Positions 46,561-61,270 of a DNA stretch of 64,000 nt are shown piece after piece. The DNA comes from Thuidium tamariscinum. Its lineage: Eukaryota > Streptophyta > Bryopsida > Hypnales > Thuidiaceae. The notes beneath the pieces were generated by a model. The model did not search any database and was not told where the DNA came from. It worked only from the letters and a program-made list of their open reading frames with translations. Both the position numbers and the translations under genes were made by a program. Numbering within the stretch: the first letter of the stretch is position 1; every line of letters starts with the position of its first letter. Location: NCBI GenBank assembly GCA_947034885.2, contig OX344749.2, positions 46,281,682 through 46,345,681 of the forward strand. Direction: 5' to 3'.

Positions 46561-49500
46561 CTTCTAATGTGTGGTATTTTGAGTTCTACATAATTATGTG
46601 TCTCAAGGCCAATTTATAGCGTAAAAACAACTATAGTAGTATTCTTTATTTTGGTAATAAATGTAAACTTCAATATGCCAAAATATCATTCAATTTTTAA
46701 TTTTCAATAGTATTAGATTGTCATAGGGTTGCTTACCTTACTTGATGTTGAGTACTAGTCAGTAGTCACCTCCCACTTGTAGGAGGCCTCATCCACCAAA
46801 ATTTGTTGGCTTCTAATACTACGTTTCATGATGGAATTTCATTGCCCGGGGGATGCACTCTCCATTTCTTTGATGTCAAAGTGCAAACTAATAAAGAGTA
46901 ATTTTAATTGTCTTGGACCTAAATTTTATACAATTATTCAAAGTAAACTAGCATCTATATAATGAACCTTTAGACTTTAAAAGTAATGAAGGGTATACAA
47001 AAATACAAAATTTTATCAATTCCTTTCTTCTAAAGTAGCCCCTCTAAAATTTCCCTCCAAAAACTTGAACTTTTCATAGTATACTTAGTATAGTATAAAT
47101 CTATGAACTGTACATTGAATTCATAGAGGTGTAAGAATTTATAGTTTACTAAGGATCAATTAAAATCCCATGTGCCTGCTGTACCAACAAATTTAAATTT
47201 GGATGAATGAACTGATGAATGAATGATATTCTCATTGATTTTGCACATGGCCAAACACAAAAGTTTTTGGTAAGGTAGACCAATCCAATAACTCCATTCA
47301 TTGCCCAATTCCATCATCCTTTTTTTGGCACCATTTATGTATTTTAGGGTAGATTACTTCAAAAAATTCACAAAAATTACAATCTTAAACAAAAAATTCT
47401 AATTTCACTAAGGCTTGATTTATAAAGTAGATACACTCTACTAGAAAATATGTACCCCTATAGAGTTGCTTCTAAGGTATTTTAGCATAAATCATTGCAA
47501 TATTAGGCTTATCTACTTTATATGTTTTTTGAAAGATAGATAGAATCGATATGTAATTCACTTATATTTACATTTTTTGGACTCTTGTGGAATTAGTTGT
47601 GAATTTTGAAGTTGGTAGGACATGAGACTCTAAAAGCATCTTGGGAAGCATCCCTATCATGAAATGTTCATTCATATCCAAAATATTGAAGAATCCAATA
47701 TATATTTCCTTCTTAAAAAGATGATTTTATAGTCTAAACTGTCCTTAGGCTACAAAACCTTAGAGGTTCTTTCACCTTTTTCAACTTTAGTCATCTCTTT
47801 TGTCAAGAACTACAAAGAAAAATCAAAAGAATAGTTTCTAATAGATGGAAGTGTTGAATTGCTACAAAATCATGTGAGATGAAATCTTTTTATTTTGGAT
47901 AAATGCTCATAATTTTGGACAAATTATTGGTTTAATCTATTTCAAATTGCATCCTTGTGTATTCATGAATGTAAATATTTTCATCATTCCAATTAGGATT
48001 CTTTAAGGTTTTATATGATATAAATGAGATATAAAACAATGCTCTTAAACCTTAAAGGCCTAGACAACTAGGCCATTGTCTTGTCCTTGTTTTCTCTTTT
48101 ACTATTCATTCTCTTTGAATGAGATCTAAAGGTTTAAAGTTGAGATTTTATTATTTTTTCACTGCTAAAAATTTTGGACAGTTGCACTTCAATTGTTGAA
48201 TTTGACATGAATGGAATTGTTTTTTGATGGTTACTTCTTGGATTTTACTTGTAATAAAAGTTAGGAACATGCTCAAAATTTTTTAGACCAATCACACATG
48301 CTAAACATGTGCAAAATGGAATGATTGTAGACATAGGTTTGGTGAAATCACTTTATACTAGAAATTTTTTCCATGGACAAATTTCTCATTCAAATCACTT
48401 CTCTTGGTAAATTTGAATGGTGGAGACAATAACACACATGTATTTTAGTATAAGGAAGTATCATTGCTTCAAAAGATCAAGATCTCAAAATTTTGACAAA
48501 GAAATGAGGTTATATAGCCTCTAGTGCTTATACAATTGTAAGGGCAACCCTTAAATGTTGGATCACCCTCTACAATAGAAAGGGTGACCTTGACGGAAAA
48601 AACCATTTCATTGGTGTGAAATGCAATAAAAAAAATACAACTAACCCTCTTGCCATACATTCAAGTGTGCAACAATATTCCATTATTTTGGAACATACCC
48701 TCTACACCATCCACGGTGCCTATATTGCTTAAATTGATTTTCTCACAATTTTTGCAAGGTCAATTCTGGTACATGATTTGCAAAAAAGAACCCCATCATT
48801 TAGTCCTGCTTGAACCGTGCTTGAAGCTATGCCCTTGGCTCTTTGGGCAAGATTCAAAAAAATTCGTTCCAATGTAACTTACTATGCCTAAGCTACCCTT
48901 TGACCAATGAAATGCACTTTGACCCTAATAACTTTTTGATAAAGAATTGGATAGGTCTAAAAATTATTGCCCTAAAAATTTTTATCCACACATCTTCAAA
49001 AAAATTTAGTCCAAAATACCAAAAAGTCTAGAAGTGGTGGCTTGACCAAAAATGTTATACTGTCAAAAAAATATGTTTGGTACATTAGGAATTAAACCAA
49101 AAATTATTAAATGACAATAATATTTTGAAATTTTTTATGTATATTTTCAATTATCTCGTTTTTCATTAAATACAAAAAGATCCTATTTCAAAATATTCTC
49201 ACTAAAATTAGTTTTTCTAGAGTATGTTGCCTAAATTAATTTTTCGTTGGCCTAAATAAAACTTCATATACCATCAAATATCTACTAAATCATGTTATCA
49301 ATTTATTTGAATATTTTTGAGGTTTTCATTCTCAAAACAAAGTATAAAATCCTATTTTCATATTCAATTTGATCTTTGTAAAATATATAGAACAAAATTT
49401 TTACATTTTCATGGTATTTTTTATTTCATTGCAATTTGGTAGTGAAGAAAATCAAGAAATAATCTACTATTTTAAGTTTTTTTTCAATTTCTAAAATATA

Positions 49501-49915
49501 AAAATTGGTTACAAAATAAATTAGGTCTTCTTCCAACTCTTTAGATATATTTGTTTTCATATGTAACAAGTATAAGGATACATATCATTCTATTTGTGCA
49601 ATTGAAAACTTCCCTAGACTCTACTTGGGTCTATAAAGTTAATTCTTTTTCCTATTCTATAGTGATAGAATTAATAGAAGGCACATCTTTCCGGTGTAAT
49701 AACAAGGCTTATAGATCTATGATAAGCTTGTGATATAATCTATATTTAGTCATTTAAAATTAAAGATCATATCAAGTAGAATATGAACACATATAATTGT
49801 TACAATAAATATTTGATTTCACTAATCATCATTTTATAATAATGGTGTATATTAATACCAACATTTGGATTAAATAAATTAACAATACATAATTATCTGA
49901 ATCCTACATTTAAAC
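46561..49915. other. AT-rich intergenic stretch
   Basis: CCCGGGGGATGCACTCTCCA at 46847 resembles the terminus of the MITE at 12536, but the sequence that follows does not. Nothing else was recognised; open frames near 48.5-49.0 kb lack domains. Confidence 0.5.
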
Positions 49916-50450
49916 CCGGGGAGATCACTTAGAGTGTCCAAAAAACACTATGTCCATTAAATTTTGGACCCCCTATTTTATATCCTAAAATTTAAATATA
50001 AAGTAAGCAAAAAAAATATGAGAAGATTTTCCTACTTTGAAAGTTTATGTTTTGATTTATTGATATTTTTATTTGTTAATAATAATTAGTTACAAAATTT
50101 TGAAGTAAAAAATACACTATAAAGCTGAAAATAACTTTCACACTCCTATTTTATATAAGAAAAATTGTTTAAAACATTAATTTTTTTTTGCTAAAATTAA
50201 CTTTCTATTGAAATTTATTTTTCTTGAATATTGATGCCATGGTCATTTAAATGCATGCACTATAAATATTTGAATTGAAAAACATGCCATTTTAGTTCAT
50301 TTTGCAAACTATTCTAGAAATCATTTTATTTAATATTTGAGTTGGAAATTCTAGCAATAGAAACTTATATTCATTATTAAGCAAAGTTCAAAATTATAGG
50401 TTGAAATCATAGTTTATAAAAATTGTATTAGGATGAATATTTAGTGTAGG
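49916..50450. mobile_element. Second copy of the 12536 MITE family
   Basis: It begins CCCGGGGAGATCACTTAGAG and then runs alongside 12580-13050: CCTATTTTATATCCTA, CTACTTTGAAAGTTTATGTT, TTAATAATAATTAGTTACAA, ATAACTTTCACAC and GGTTGAAAT.ATAGTTTAT. The right terminus is eroded near 50450. The body is clearly homologous, roughly 80% identical by eye. Confidence 0.7.
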
Positions 50451-51089
50451 GATAGTGTTGTATTTAGGTAGAGGTGGTAAATTTTGAAAGTGTGTAGGCG
50501 TGAGTTGAAGTAGTGGATTTTGTATCATTTATTGCTTTTGTTGACTACTATATTTTCTGGTGTTTTTGGAATGATTTGTAGGAATAGTTTGGATAGTTTT
50601 AGTCCCTAGTTTGATCATTGATTAAGGACTAATAAACTTTTTAATACCAATAGATGTTTTATAGTAATGTATCTAAAATATTCTTAATACATTTGATTCT
50701 TTGAATTGTGATTTGTTTTGATGTAATAGTGTAAGCCTTTCAATTGTCAGTTTAGACTATGTCTTGTTTTTAAGAGGGCGGGGATGCACCTCAATAACTA
50801 AATTTTATCGACAAACCTCCCTATAAAAGAGTGTTAGACTCCTAACAATAAAGTACTTCTACTACAATATATCCTTTGGAGCTCAAAGTATCTAAAACAA
50901 CCCAATCTCTCACTTGTTGATAAATTAGGTATTTTAAAGGAAGTACAAATCTGATTTGTAGAATCAATTGCAAAATGCCCTTTCCTTATTAACACTAAGT
51001 TAAAACTATAATATATGTATAGCTAAATATGAATCTTAGTATGTCATATATGTTATAAGAACCCTTTTATAATTATAAACACTCTACCT

Positions 51090-51355
51090 TCCTCTCTAAA
51101 TTTTGTCCATGCTTCTTTATTGGAGTTTCAAAATCACAAATGGATTTTTGAAGATGAAAGTTAACTTCATTTACCAATTTTTTTAGTTCAAAGTTTTTTG
51201 AAAATAATTATTCTACTATGCCAAAATGAGGCTTGAAAATATACACAATTCCTAATTTTTACTTCACTATTAGTAGTTGAGCTCAAACTCATTCTAATTT
51301 ACAAATCCCATGTGGGTTGTTTTACCTCCTACCATCTCTCAAGATTATATAAATA
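51090..51355. mobile_element. Single-arm relative of the 22757 hairpin
   Basis: The order of blocks matches the right arm of the 592-bp hairpin: CCTCT.TAAATTTTGTCCAT, GGATTTTTGAAGATGAAA, a TTATTCTACTATG block, CCCATGTGG, and ACCTCCTACCA. The left arm is missing, so this is a half-element or solo remnant. Confidence 0.6.
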
Positions 51356-54300
51356 ACTTCTCCTTTCATCTTCAAATTCACAAACTATGTGACTTTTAAA
51401 GCCATGTAAAATAATAGACACAAAACTTGAAGGCATTAATTAATCTGTGGATTTTTCTACTATATTTTATAGTATAAGGGAACAAATTGTAAATCAAGGG
51501 GAATATATATCAATAATTGGGAACAATGTGTCAATCAAGGGCATCAATGTGAGAGTTTGAAGCTGAGTTAGGCTTTGCTAACCTTAACTTGGACTCTTCT
51601 TGTGTTAGGCCCAATATTTTGAACTGCCCCTTCTTTCAACTTTGACATAGAATTATCAAGCTTGCCAAAGTTTGATATTTTACTTAGGAAAATCGGGGGA
51701 GGTGGCAGGGCATTATTTGAGATGTTTGAAGATCATGTGTGTTCAAGCCCTTATAACATGGGGGCTATGTAGGTATATTTTTAGAATTTGTATAGGCCAA
51801 TATTAACCTAAATTTCTAAAGTATGGTAATTTGAAATACCCGCTCTTTCATTTTAAATTGAAATTTACTATAATTAATTGTATATTATATTACTTATAAA
51901 TATAGAGTTTTGGGTTGATGATTTATACATGTATAGGATTTTAGGATCATAGTATGTGTACATGTTCTAGGATATAGGGTTTAGGCAATGAGAATGAAAT
52001 TAGAAAGCTTCAATTGTAGGTTTGAACTTCATTGACAAGCATTCATCTATGACTAGGATAGGAAAATAGTCAAAATACTAGTAATACACAATACTTAGGA
52101 TCCTTCTAGTAAGTTAGGAGAATATTATATTTGGGATCTAGCAAATTACCTAGGATCCTTCTGTAGTAGCAAGCTCCAATTGTTGCATTTGTAATTCTTA
52201 TTCTTGTTTTTTTTGGGGCAATGCTATTGTAAAAAGAAACCCATCCAAATTTGAGTATTTTTTTATATCCTTCATTCTTTATGAATTTATTTTTCCATTC
52301 TTGTGATACTATTTTACTTCAAAAAAAATTCTAAATTTTAGGTTCAAGGTAATTATAATAATCCTTCATTTTATTGCAGGTAAACAATTAAAAAAATGGG
52401 AGTGCACCCTTTGGGGTATTTTGGGGTATTTTTATTTTTTATTTTTTCCACTCCTTAGTCTAACTGAAATCTAGAAGTGCACCATTCACATTTTGAAAAA
52501 ATTACTATATCTATAAGCTATAAATTGTTGAAAAAAAAATTTTGTATGAGATTTTTTTTAAACTAGTTTCCTATAAAAATTTCTTAGTAAATGTTCCCCA
52601 ATTTGAAATGTTATGAATTTTTTTAGATATGTGACCAATTTTGTCACAAAAAGAAAGAAAGAAAAGTTCAAGCAAAAAAGTGAAATTAACTTGTGCAAAA
52701 ACCTCCCCAAATTAGAGCTGCCCAAAATTTTGATGCCCCTAAGAAAAAATATTTTTTAACTTCAAATGCTATAATTTCCTATTAGTGTAGTCAAAACCTT
52801 ACATTTATTTTTACTATAGTATAATGAAATAGTCTACCATTAGATCTTACAGTTAAATGTGACAAATTTTCATTTGTCATTTTTTGGGGGCCTTTGCCAT
52901 CAAAACAACCTATTTTGAGTGTTTTATCATGGGGAAATATAGTCAAAAAATTTTAGGGATCAATAGGATTAATATTCCAATATATGAAGTTGAAGGAGTA
53001 AGACCACGAGGATGCCATAACTTTAGCATATGTTTAATGATTTTTTGACTACTTAGGTCATTATCTTGGTTGATTCTTATAGTCAAGTATAAATAAATAA
53101 TAATATTAGAGCCAATATTTTATTATTATTAAATATCTCAAAAAATAACAAAAAGGAAAAAAAAAGTAGTAGGTTCAAAGGAAGAATTAGTGTAAAATAT
53201 ATAATATAGATTGAATTTATACATCTCCTTATAAAAATCATTAATTAAATGTCTTTATTGTATAAGAGAGGTTTGCTTTTAGAAATCATAAAGATTCTTG
53301 CTACAACCAAAGATGGCTTAAGAACAAGAAAAGTTATAGAAGTATAGATGTCTTTAGTACTGATTGTTGAATCTTCTACATCGATGCCAAACTGCTTACC
53401 GTTGGCCTATCATGTTTCGGCTCTAGGATGGTTTATGGATTAAGGTAGGAATAAGAGACCACAAGCTTTAGACTGGTAAAACGAGACATTCAAACTACAA
53501 GCTCAATTGTCCAAAAGATTGTCTCCTAAACCCCTAGTCTATTGATCATCAATCTAGCCTCACCATAAGAATAGAGCAAGTCTCAACTATGTGGGCCATT
53601 CACCTTGACTTTGTCAGTATAACACAAAATAAAGTTAAGCAATGGTATGACCCATGCCACAACAACAAATTTAAAAAGAAATCAAAGCCACAATTTTCCA
53701 ACTCTTTAACTCTCCAACTCTCCAACTCCAACTCCAAATCCTTGGTAGAACTTTAAATTGATGCCATTGTTGTTTCAAGAATCTAATTGAATTGAGTAAT
53801 AACTCTTAAAAAAGATAACACAAACTCTTATTTTTTCCCCAAATTTCACTCATTCTAACACTCTGTCCAACTTCTATAGTTCTTGCTCTTAGAATTGAGA
53901 GCAACAGACCACTTTTTACTTCAACATTCACAACTCATTCATATGCACTCCAAATAGGACTAATGAAATTGTTTTAGAAAGCTAAGAATATTTTTCACAT
54001 CCTTCAAAGTTTCATAAAAAATAAAAGAACTATTTGTTTTCAATGGTTGATTAAAATCTCGATCCTTTCTCATAGAAGGCAATATACCTTCTTCCACTCA
54101 AACTAGTATAATTCTTGAATGCCAACTCCAAATCAAGTAAGTGAAATTCTTTTAGAAGCACAACATCATGATACACAATTCTTTTAATTTGTAATATCAA
54201 ATTCTTGATGTTCAACATACAATGACCTTCCAAACATTTAATCTTTTTTACAACAACAAGAGAGATAATGAATAGTGTTCACCTTTTTTTTCCACCTTAT

Positions 54301-55821
54301 CTTTTACTTTATCTACACAATTCAATTAAACATCAACCTTATTTTAACTATGTGGCTCTCTTATCATTCATTGGTCATATATTTTAACCATTAAACTATT
54401 TTAATATTTGTAGGTAGAAGATAAATCATCTCAAAGACATTATAAAATAAACTATTTATACTTCTTTCTTCTACAACTTTTCACACACAAAGTTAAAGTA
54501 AATAAATACTCCAAATATATAATTAAAAACACTAGGAATAATTTATGTCTAGTAAAGGTCAAAAATAAATCTCCAATCCAAATATCATTCCATCTATAAG
54601 AACTTAAGAATGCATTTGATGATACATATGATGTAATCAACACAATTTGCCTTCATTAGAAGACTGATTGGCCCCTCTAATTAATGTTGATGACCGTGAC
54701 TCCTTTAATAGGCTTGACTATACAATAATATTGATTGTCATTTAAACCTTCAAAACATCCCTTAAATGTCAATTTAAAGTTGTTGGGCTCAACACATCCA
54801 ACTTACAACAAGATCATCAATACTTGAGCATCACAATGAAGATTCTCATGCCAATGTTGTTTCACACAAGGTTGCTTTTACAGTTGAAATAGCCCTAGCC
54901 TCATCTTGTGGCTACTCAAGTGGCAATGAAAGACACGACAACAATAGAAGTTAATTGATTTGACAATTGAGGTTGATATGGCAATTGCAATAAAAAAAAA
55001 TTTAATTCATGCTCTAGTTGAGATTCTTCATCTTGAGACTAAAAAACCCCTCTAGTTTAACATACTATAATCTAAAGTGAAAAATGAAAAAAACCCATCA
55101 AAATCAATGAAGCTCTTGAATGAACCCACTTCTTTATAGCTTGTCTATCACGACAATCAAAAGACATCACTATGAAGCCACTTCAAATAATTTCATTTCT
55201 CTTAATATAATATAATAATCAAAATATACTAAAATAGTACATCAGTATATTTATACATTTGTTGAAGAATGGAGATGTCGTAGGATAGACTCAAACATAT
55301 GTTTTCATCTTCACCATTTTTATCTTTTCCTATAGAAATGATTGGTTATTAGAAATTGTATATATTTTTTATCAAATCCTTTAAATTTTGCTAAAATTTT
55401 AATTTTAATTCAAATCAACATAGATAATACTTAGAGGTTTTTAAAACTATTTTACACTTTGAAAATATAAAGAAAAAAAATCCAAATAAGATAGAGTAAG
55501 ATGAAGTTTTATAGTCAAAAGCAAGAGTTTTATTTTCATTTTCTATGAAGTGCTAAAGTGGCGATAAGAAATGTTATAGTGGTGCTCCAAATTTTAATAT
55601 TCCTCTATGTATTGGATAGAAAGCATTACATTAGCACATATCACATATCTATAATTTCATTTTTATCCATTGTCAAGAGATTTCAATCATTTTTTCTTTA
55701 TAATTTGAATTTTTTTGGCAACTTCATCCAAAATTTTACTACTTATTTTCTATAAGCTTGGCGCAAGGCCCATCTTTTTTAGTGCAATTTGATGACAAAT
55801 CACGAAAAAAATACATTGATC
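51356..55821. other. AT-rich intergenic stretch
   Basis: No gene was found. A short CTCCAACT tandem run lies at about 53700-53735. Composition is more balanced near 53.35-53.70 kb, but no domain is visible there. Confidence 0.5.
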
Positions 55822-56555
55822 TTAAATCCTCAATGCCCTAGCCTATTTTGTAATGTCAAAAGCGTTGTCAGGATCTCTTACGATCAATCATAGTGTGTGG
55901 GAAACACAAAGTCTTGATTTGCAAGTAACCATTGAATTTCATTCTTAACTTTGTCTTCTACCAACTCATGTAAATTTTGCCACATTTCACTGGTCTTATG
56001 AAAAAATTATAACAATTGATCAAGCCTTAGAGGCTCAACAATGGGCACTTTCAGCAGATGTATTCAATGCTACACTTAGATTGACAACACAAACTTGAAA
56101 GCTAAAAGTTCACTTGCCAAACTATGCCCTTGTGAAATTCCAAATTCTTTACTAATGCAATGACAACATGCGAAACAAAGAACCTCATGGACCTTGTAAG
56201 CAAGAACCATGATCTACCGGCTACAATTGATACCGTTTATAAAAGCGATAGCTATGCTGCTAAACCCTTGTTCAATGTGTCCAAACTAACGCCTTATTAC
56301 CGGCTACACCTAGTATCATTTCGAAACAGAACCCAAAAACCATGTGGCAAAAAGAAAGCACTGTCCAAAATTTGTCACAATTTATGTAATTCTGACGCAC
56401 AAATTGTTTCAAAAAGTGCAATCCTTGATTTGTGAGGTCACACTTGATTAGTTTTCTTTGTCACTTTCCTCAATCCTTGATGATTTGCCGTTGTTGCTGA
56501 TGTTTGAAAGTCTCGAAGGGGCAAAATTTTTGTTGCAAGGGCATTGAGGGGTTAA
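55822..56555. mobile_element. TTAA-terminated element with CCCCTCAATGCCC ends
   Basis: The left end is TTAAATCCTCAATGCCCTAG. The right end, in reverse complement, is TTAACCCCTCAATGCCCTTG. The ends agree with the TTAA-CCCCT pattern of the family at 19098. The interior of about 730 bp holds a 91-codon plus-strand frame (56160-56435) without a recognised domain. Confidence 0.55.
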
Positions 56556-58257
56556 GGGCTAGTTTTGGAAAAAAGTACCTAAGTTCACTTAGGTAGAATA
56601 AAAAAGGAACCTCAAAATTTAGATATAATTTAGACCCAAATCTTCAAAAGTAAAAGTCAACTGGAACTATAGGTTGTAGAAAACACAGGGATGAAATTTT
56701 ATAAGATGAATTATAGGCAAAACTTTATTTGTTGATAATTTTTATTAGGAAGGTTTAATTACAAAAATCTTACCATTTTAGAGAGGGAATTTTATACTCT
56801 AAAATTTGAAATATCTAAATTCCAAAAAATAATGGATAGAAATTTGAATAAAAGCTTATCTACTTACTTTTTTACAAACCTTAAAGAATCATCCTACTCA
56901 TATATTATTTTTATCAATTAATTAGAACAAAAAATAAATAAAGGATGGAGATTTAAGATGACTCTTTGAAGTTCTTGTAAAATCCAAAATAATAATAAAA
57001 GAAATCTTATTTACAATTCTATCCTTTATATAGAGAAGGTTTAACTCAAGTCTTTACTATTTATTTTCTTAATTTTCAATATCAACATGACAAATTCTAT
57101 ATGATTATGAGGGCTCTTAGAGAATAGTCAAAATTATAGAGAGAATGTATTACTTTGGTCTCTACTATTCTCATGTATTATTTGTCACATTGATTAAAAA
57201 TATCAAAATCAAGGATGAATATTCATGGAAAAACTTTCTTAGTTATTTCTTGCAATTTTTCTAGACTCCATTAAATCATGAATTATTTGATTTTTTAAAT
57301 AAAAAATAATAGATAGAGATTTTTGTTAAAATTTCTCCATTTTTTTGTCAATTTTCAATCATTCATTTTATTCAAGTATTATTTGTAATATTGATTTTAA
57401 AATTTAAAATAAAGTATGTAGAGTATAAAATTTAATATTTTATTCTTGAAGATTCCTAATTATTATTTATTTGTCATGTTGATTATTAAGAATAATATAC
57501 AAATTGTAAAGAAGTGTTTAACTAAAGACTTCCTTTTTATATTTTGCAATTCTCAAAGATCCATTGTAATCATGTATTATTTTTCATTGATTTTGATATT
57601 TAAATTTAAAAAAATTAAAGGCAAAGATTTGAGTAAGTAATTTACTTTATATATACTTGCAATTTGTACTAATTCATCCTAAAATTATATTATTTATTAC
57701 ATTGATGTTACAAAAATAAAACAAGGAGCCATGTAGGATGCATAGATTTATGTAACTGAAAATTTCCTTTCATTTTTGCATTTTTGGACTTTTCTAAGGA
57801 GATTGCTTCCTAAGGATGCCCTTCTCCTTGCCTTGGTAGGCTTCATCTAATTAAAATTGCCCCTTCACCTACTTGTACCTACATGCAATCGCCCTTAATG
57901 ATGTACCTAAAAATAATCACTTATTTTACCATAAGATATTTTTTGTTTTAAATTATTTTATAAAATTTAAATTTTGGATGCCCTATGTTGCACAAGCTTG
58001 CACATATGTAATGATCACTCGTGCATATTTAAAGACAACACTCCTTCTGTGAAGGTGTTTCTTTTCTTGCAATCTCTATCCCTTCTCTCTAGACCAAAAA
58101 AACTCTATAGAATGCATAATCCTTTTAGAACCATTCTATTACCACATAAACTACCAAAGGTGCATGCACTATTGTATTTGTAAGAAAATCCCTTATTGGT
58201 CCAACCAGGACATGAAGAACCTTATTATTGACAACATTGTATTACCTACCAAGTCTA
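56556..58257. other. AT-rich intergenic stretch
   Basis: Nothing recognisable apart from A/T-rich low-complexity sequence. Confidence 0.55.
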
Positions 58258-61200
58258 CAAGTCTCTCTCTTTTTCTCTCACTCTCTCTCTCTCTCACTAG
58301 TCGTACCGTAGGAGAATTCAGTAAGCCAAGCTTACAATTTAGATATTCCCTATATTTTCAAAAAAATTTGCTTGGATGGAAAACATGGTTAGTCCCTAGA
58401 GCTCACCAGGATACCATTGCCATACATTGGCAAGTACAACAATTAAAACCTGAAGAATCTTGAGCTAAATACTATGCAGTATTTCATTTAAGAGTATCAT
58501 CAAGGTCCCTTGGGAACAAGATACAAAGCCATTATAACACTACTATGAGTATCTAGGCATTAGCGTATACAATCTTGGAAACTTAAAAGCCAGAGCTAGG
58601 TCATGATACAACGGCTATACCAAAAACTTATGATCACAACTGTACAATCGAACAAAGGTGATACAATGACGGCTCTGGGCAAGTACGGGGGAACTCTTAC
58701 TGTTTGAGTGATTTGGATACCATTTGGCTTGTCAAAAATCACCCAAGCTACTACAATGTTATTGGCACCACTCAAGGAAATGCTCCGTGTGCAAAAAAGG
58801 TGTCACCTATCGAGTACGAATGACTCAGGCTGCACAAGAGCTGCAGCTTACATCAAGGGGAACGTTAACTACTGCAAACCAAGAGCATCAGAGGACGCGG
58901 GTAGCCATAGTGCGAGTTCATTGCCACTCTTCCAATGGCTGATAAGGTGTCATGATTCACGCTTCGAGATAATAGCATGAGAGAAGGACTATATTACGTG
59001 TGAGAATCTGATGTGCCAATTGTTTAGGTTGTGACAAGGATGACAACTGGAGTACTACTGAAGACACCTTGCATACGGCCAAAAACTAACTATGTGTTTG
59101 TTTGTGGGTCATCGGTGTAGGTGAGGCAACTCCCTCAACCTCCATTTGGAATTTTTTCAGATGGTGGAACGTCGATAGTGCTAGAGTACCGCATGTTTAA
59201 GTTGTATGGAGAAGTGTATTTATAAAAGCATGCTTTTTTATGATTTAGTACATTCAAATGCATAGCTATGATTCAAATTCAAATGTACAATCTTAGATCG
59301 CACCTTGTATAGTGTTGTTGTTGCAGCAGAAGTACGTGATAAGCGGATACGATCTCAATACCATATGTTGTTTAAGATTCAAGCTTGTTTGTGAGTCCAG
59401 TTCTCTTGTAAAGCATGGATCAGTTACCCAAAGAATGTACAGATGATTCGGAACCGTTACACGATGACTGAATTAAACGCCGTTTTTTTATCACCATTAG
59501 GTCGATCATGCTTGGAAATTTCATGTGTCAATTAGCTGGTATGATGATTGAGATTATCTAAGTGATTTACCTTCCTGTCGATTCTTTTTGATACCGATCC
59601 AATTGAACAAGACTATTTGACAGACTCAGACTAATTCAATAGTATTGATGAACGTATGGAGCATGGAAACATCTGGAAACATGATATTATAACTAGATAG
59701 GGTTAGAAGTTGTCCAGCAATGGAATATATTGTACCGAATCTCTCTCTCTCCCTTCTTCTCTCTCAAGCTTCGTACCAATGGAGAATTCAGTGAACTATT
59801 ACTACCAATCAGATCTCTCTGACAAAATATGTATTCTTTTCAAAAATTTCCCCAATGTGGAAAATATCGCTATATCCGGGGACTCACCAAACTACCACTG
59901 CTACACACTGGCAAGAAAGTCGAGAGTTAAACCTGAAGAATGTGAAATTGAATACTCTACGGTATATCATTCAATGTTTCATCAGGCTCCCTTAAAACTG
60001 AAATATAAGGCCATTATAATACTACAACCAGTGTCTGGGCAATAGCGTATACAATCTTGGATAATTAAAAGCCTGAGCTATATTGTAATACAACGGTTAT
60101 TTCAAAGTATTATGACCACAGATGGACAATCAGACAAATGTGTGGAAGTGGCAGCTCTGGCAGAAACGGTGGAACACCCACTGCTTAATGTCGTGAGGGA
60201 CCAAGATCACCATCTGGCTTTGCAAACGTTACCCAAACTATCTCAATACTATTGCTACTGTACTAGACAAGTGGCTTCTCCTTGCGCAAAACTCGGTAAT
60301 TCTGACCAAACATGCACGTCTTAGTTTGCACATTGTAGCAGCCTGTCCCAAGGGGAACGATAACCTCAGCTAGTGAAGAGGTTTAGAGGTCAGGAGTGGG
60401 CACAGCACGAGTTCATCACCACTGTCCCAATGGTTGATAAGGTGGCATGATTCACACTTCAAGAGAACAATACGAGAGAAGGACAGTGTTACATGTGGAA
60501 AATACTAATTTGACATTCCAATTGCTTAGGTTGCGACAAAAATGACAACTGGAGTACTGTTGAAGACACCTCGCACACAGCCAAAAACTAACTATGTGTT
60601 TGTTTGGGGTCATGGGTGCAGGTGAGGTAGCTCCATCAACCACGGCTTGGTATCGCTCAAATGGTGGAACATCGATCTTGTTGGATTGCATCCCTATGGA
60701 TCAGATCTTGTTAATAGGTCCAGTACCTACATGTTTAAGTGGTCATTGCTATGAAGTGTATTACTGATGCATGCTTGTGTTTTTCACGTTAATGCTACCA
60801 AAAGCATTGCAATGACTCAAAGTCTAAGTGATTGATCTGAGTTCACAGTCTGTATTGAGCCGAGTACACAACAGAGGTATGAGAAAGCTGATACTGTATC
60901 GATACCATGAGGCGTTTAGAATTCCAGTTCATGTATAATTCTTGTATTTTGTTAAGACACGAATCTGTTGCTAGAGGAACGAGTAGGTGAATCTCATACG
61001 TTATGCGGTTGTTGGGAATGGCTATGGGTATCATTACCATCTGAACGATTAGGCATGCAAAGCTCATATTTCAGTGAGCTGGTACTAAACTTGGGATGAC
61101 CGAGGGACCTTCATTTCGATCCTGGCCAAAATGATCTGAATTGATCAATGAATACAAAACGATCCCTACTGTATGATGGATTGCATGGTGCAAGGGAAAG

Positions 61201-61270
61201 TCTGGAAACATGAAACAACAATTTGGTAGAATTAGAGGATGGAATGTATGAAAATGTATTTTTTTTTCTC
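58258..61270. repeat. Diverged tandem duplication, unit ~1.5 kb
   Basis: Unit 1 starts at a (CT)n tract at 58258 and unit 2 at a (CT)n tract near 59735; a third (CT)n tract at 61268 closes unit 2. Shared blocks in the same order include GGAGAATTCAGT, AAAACCTGAAGAAT or TTAAACCTGAAGAAT, TAGCGTATACAATCTTGGA, AAGGGGAACG, ATGACAACTGGAGTACT and GAAGACACCT. Base composition is more balanced than the surroundings. No long frame is conserved between the units, so the content is probably non-coding or an old decayed gene. Confidence 0.75.

Noticed and set aside
59710..60045. 111-codon plus-strand frame in duplication unit 2
   Set aside because: The matching part of unit 1 is broken by stops and indels, so the frame is not conserved between copies.
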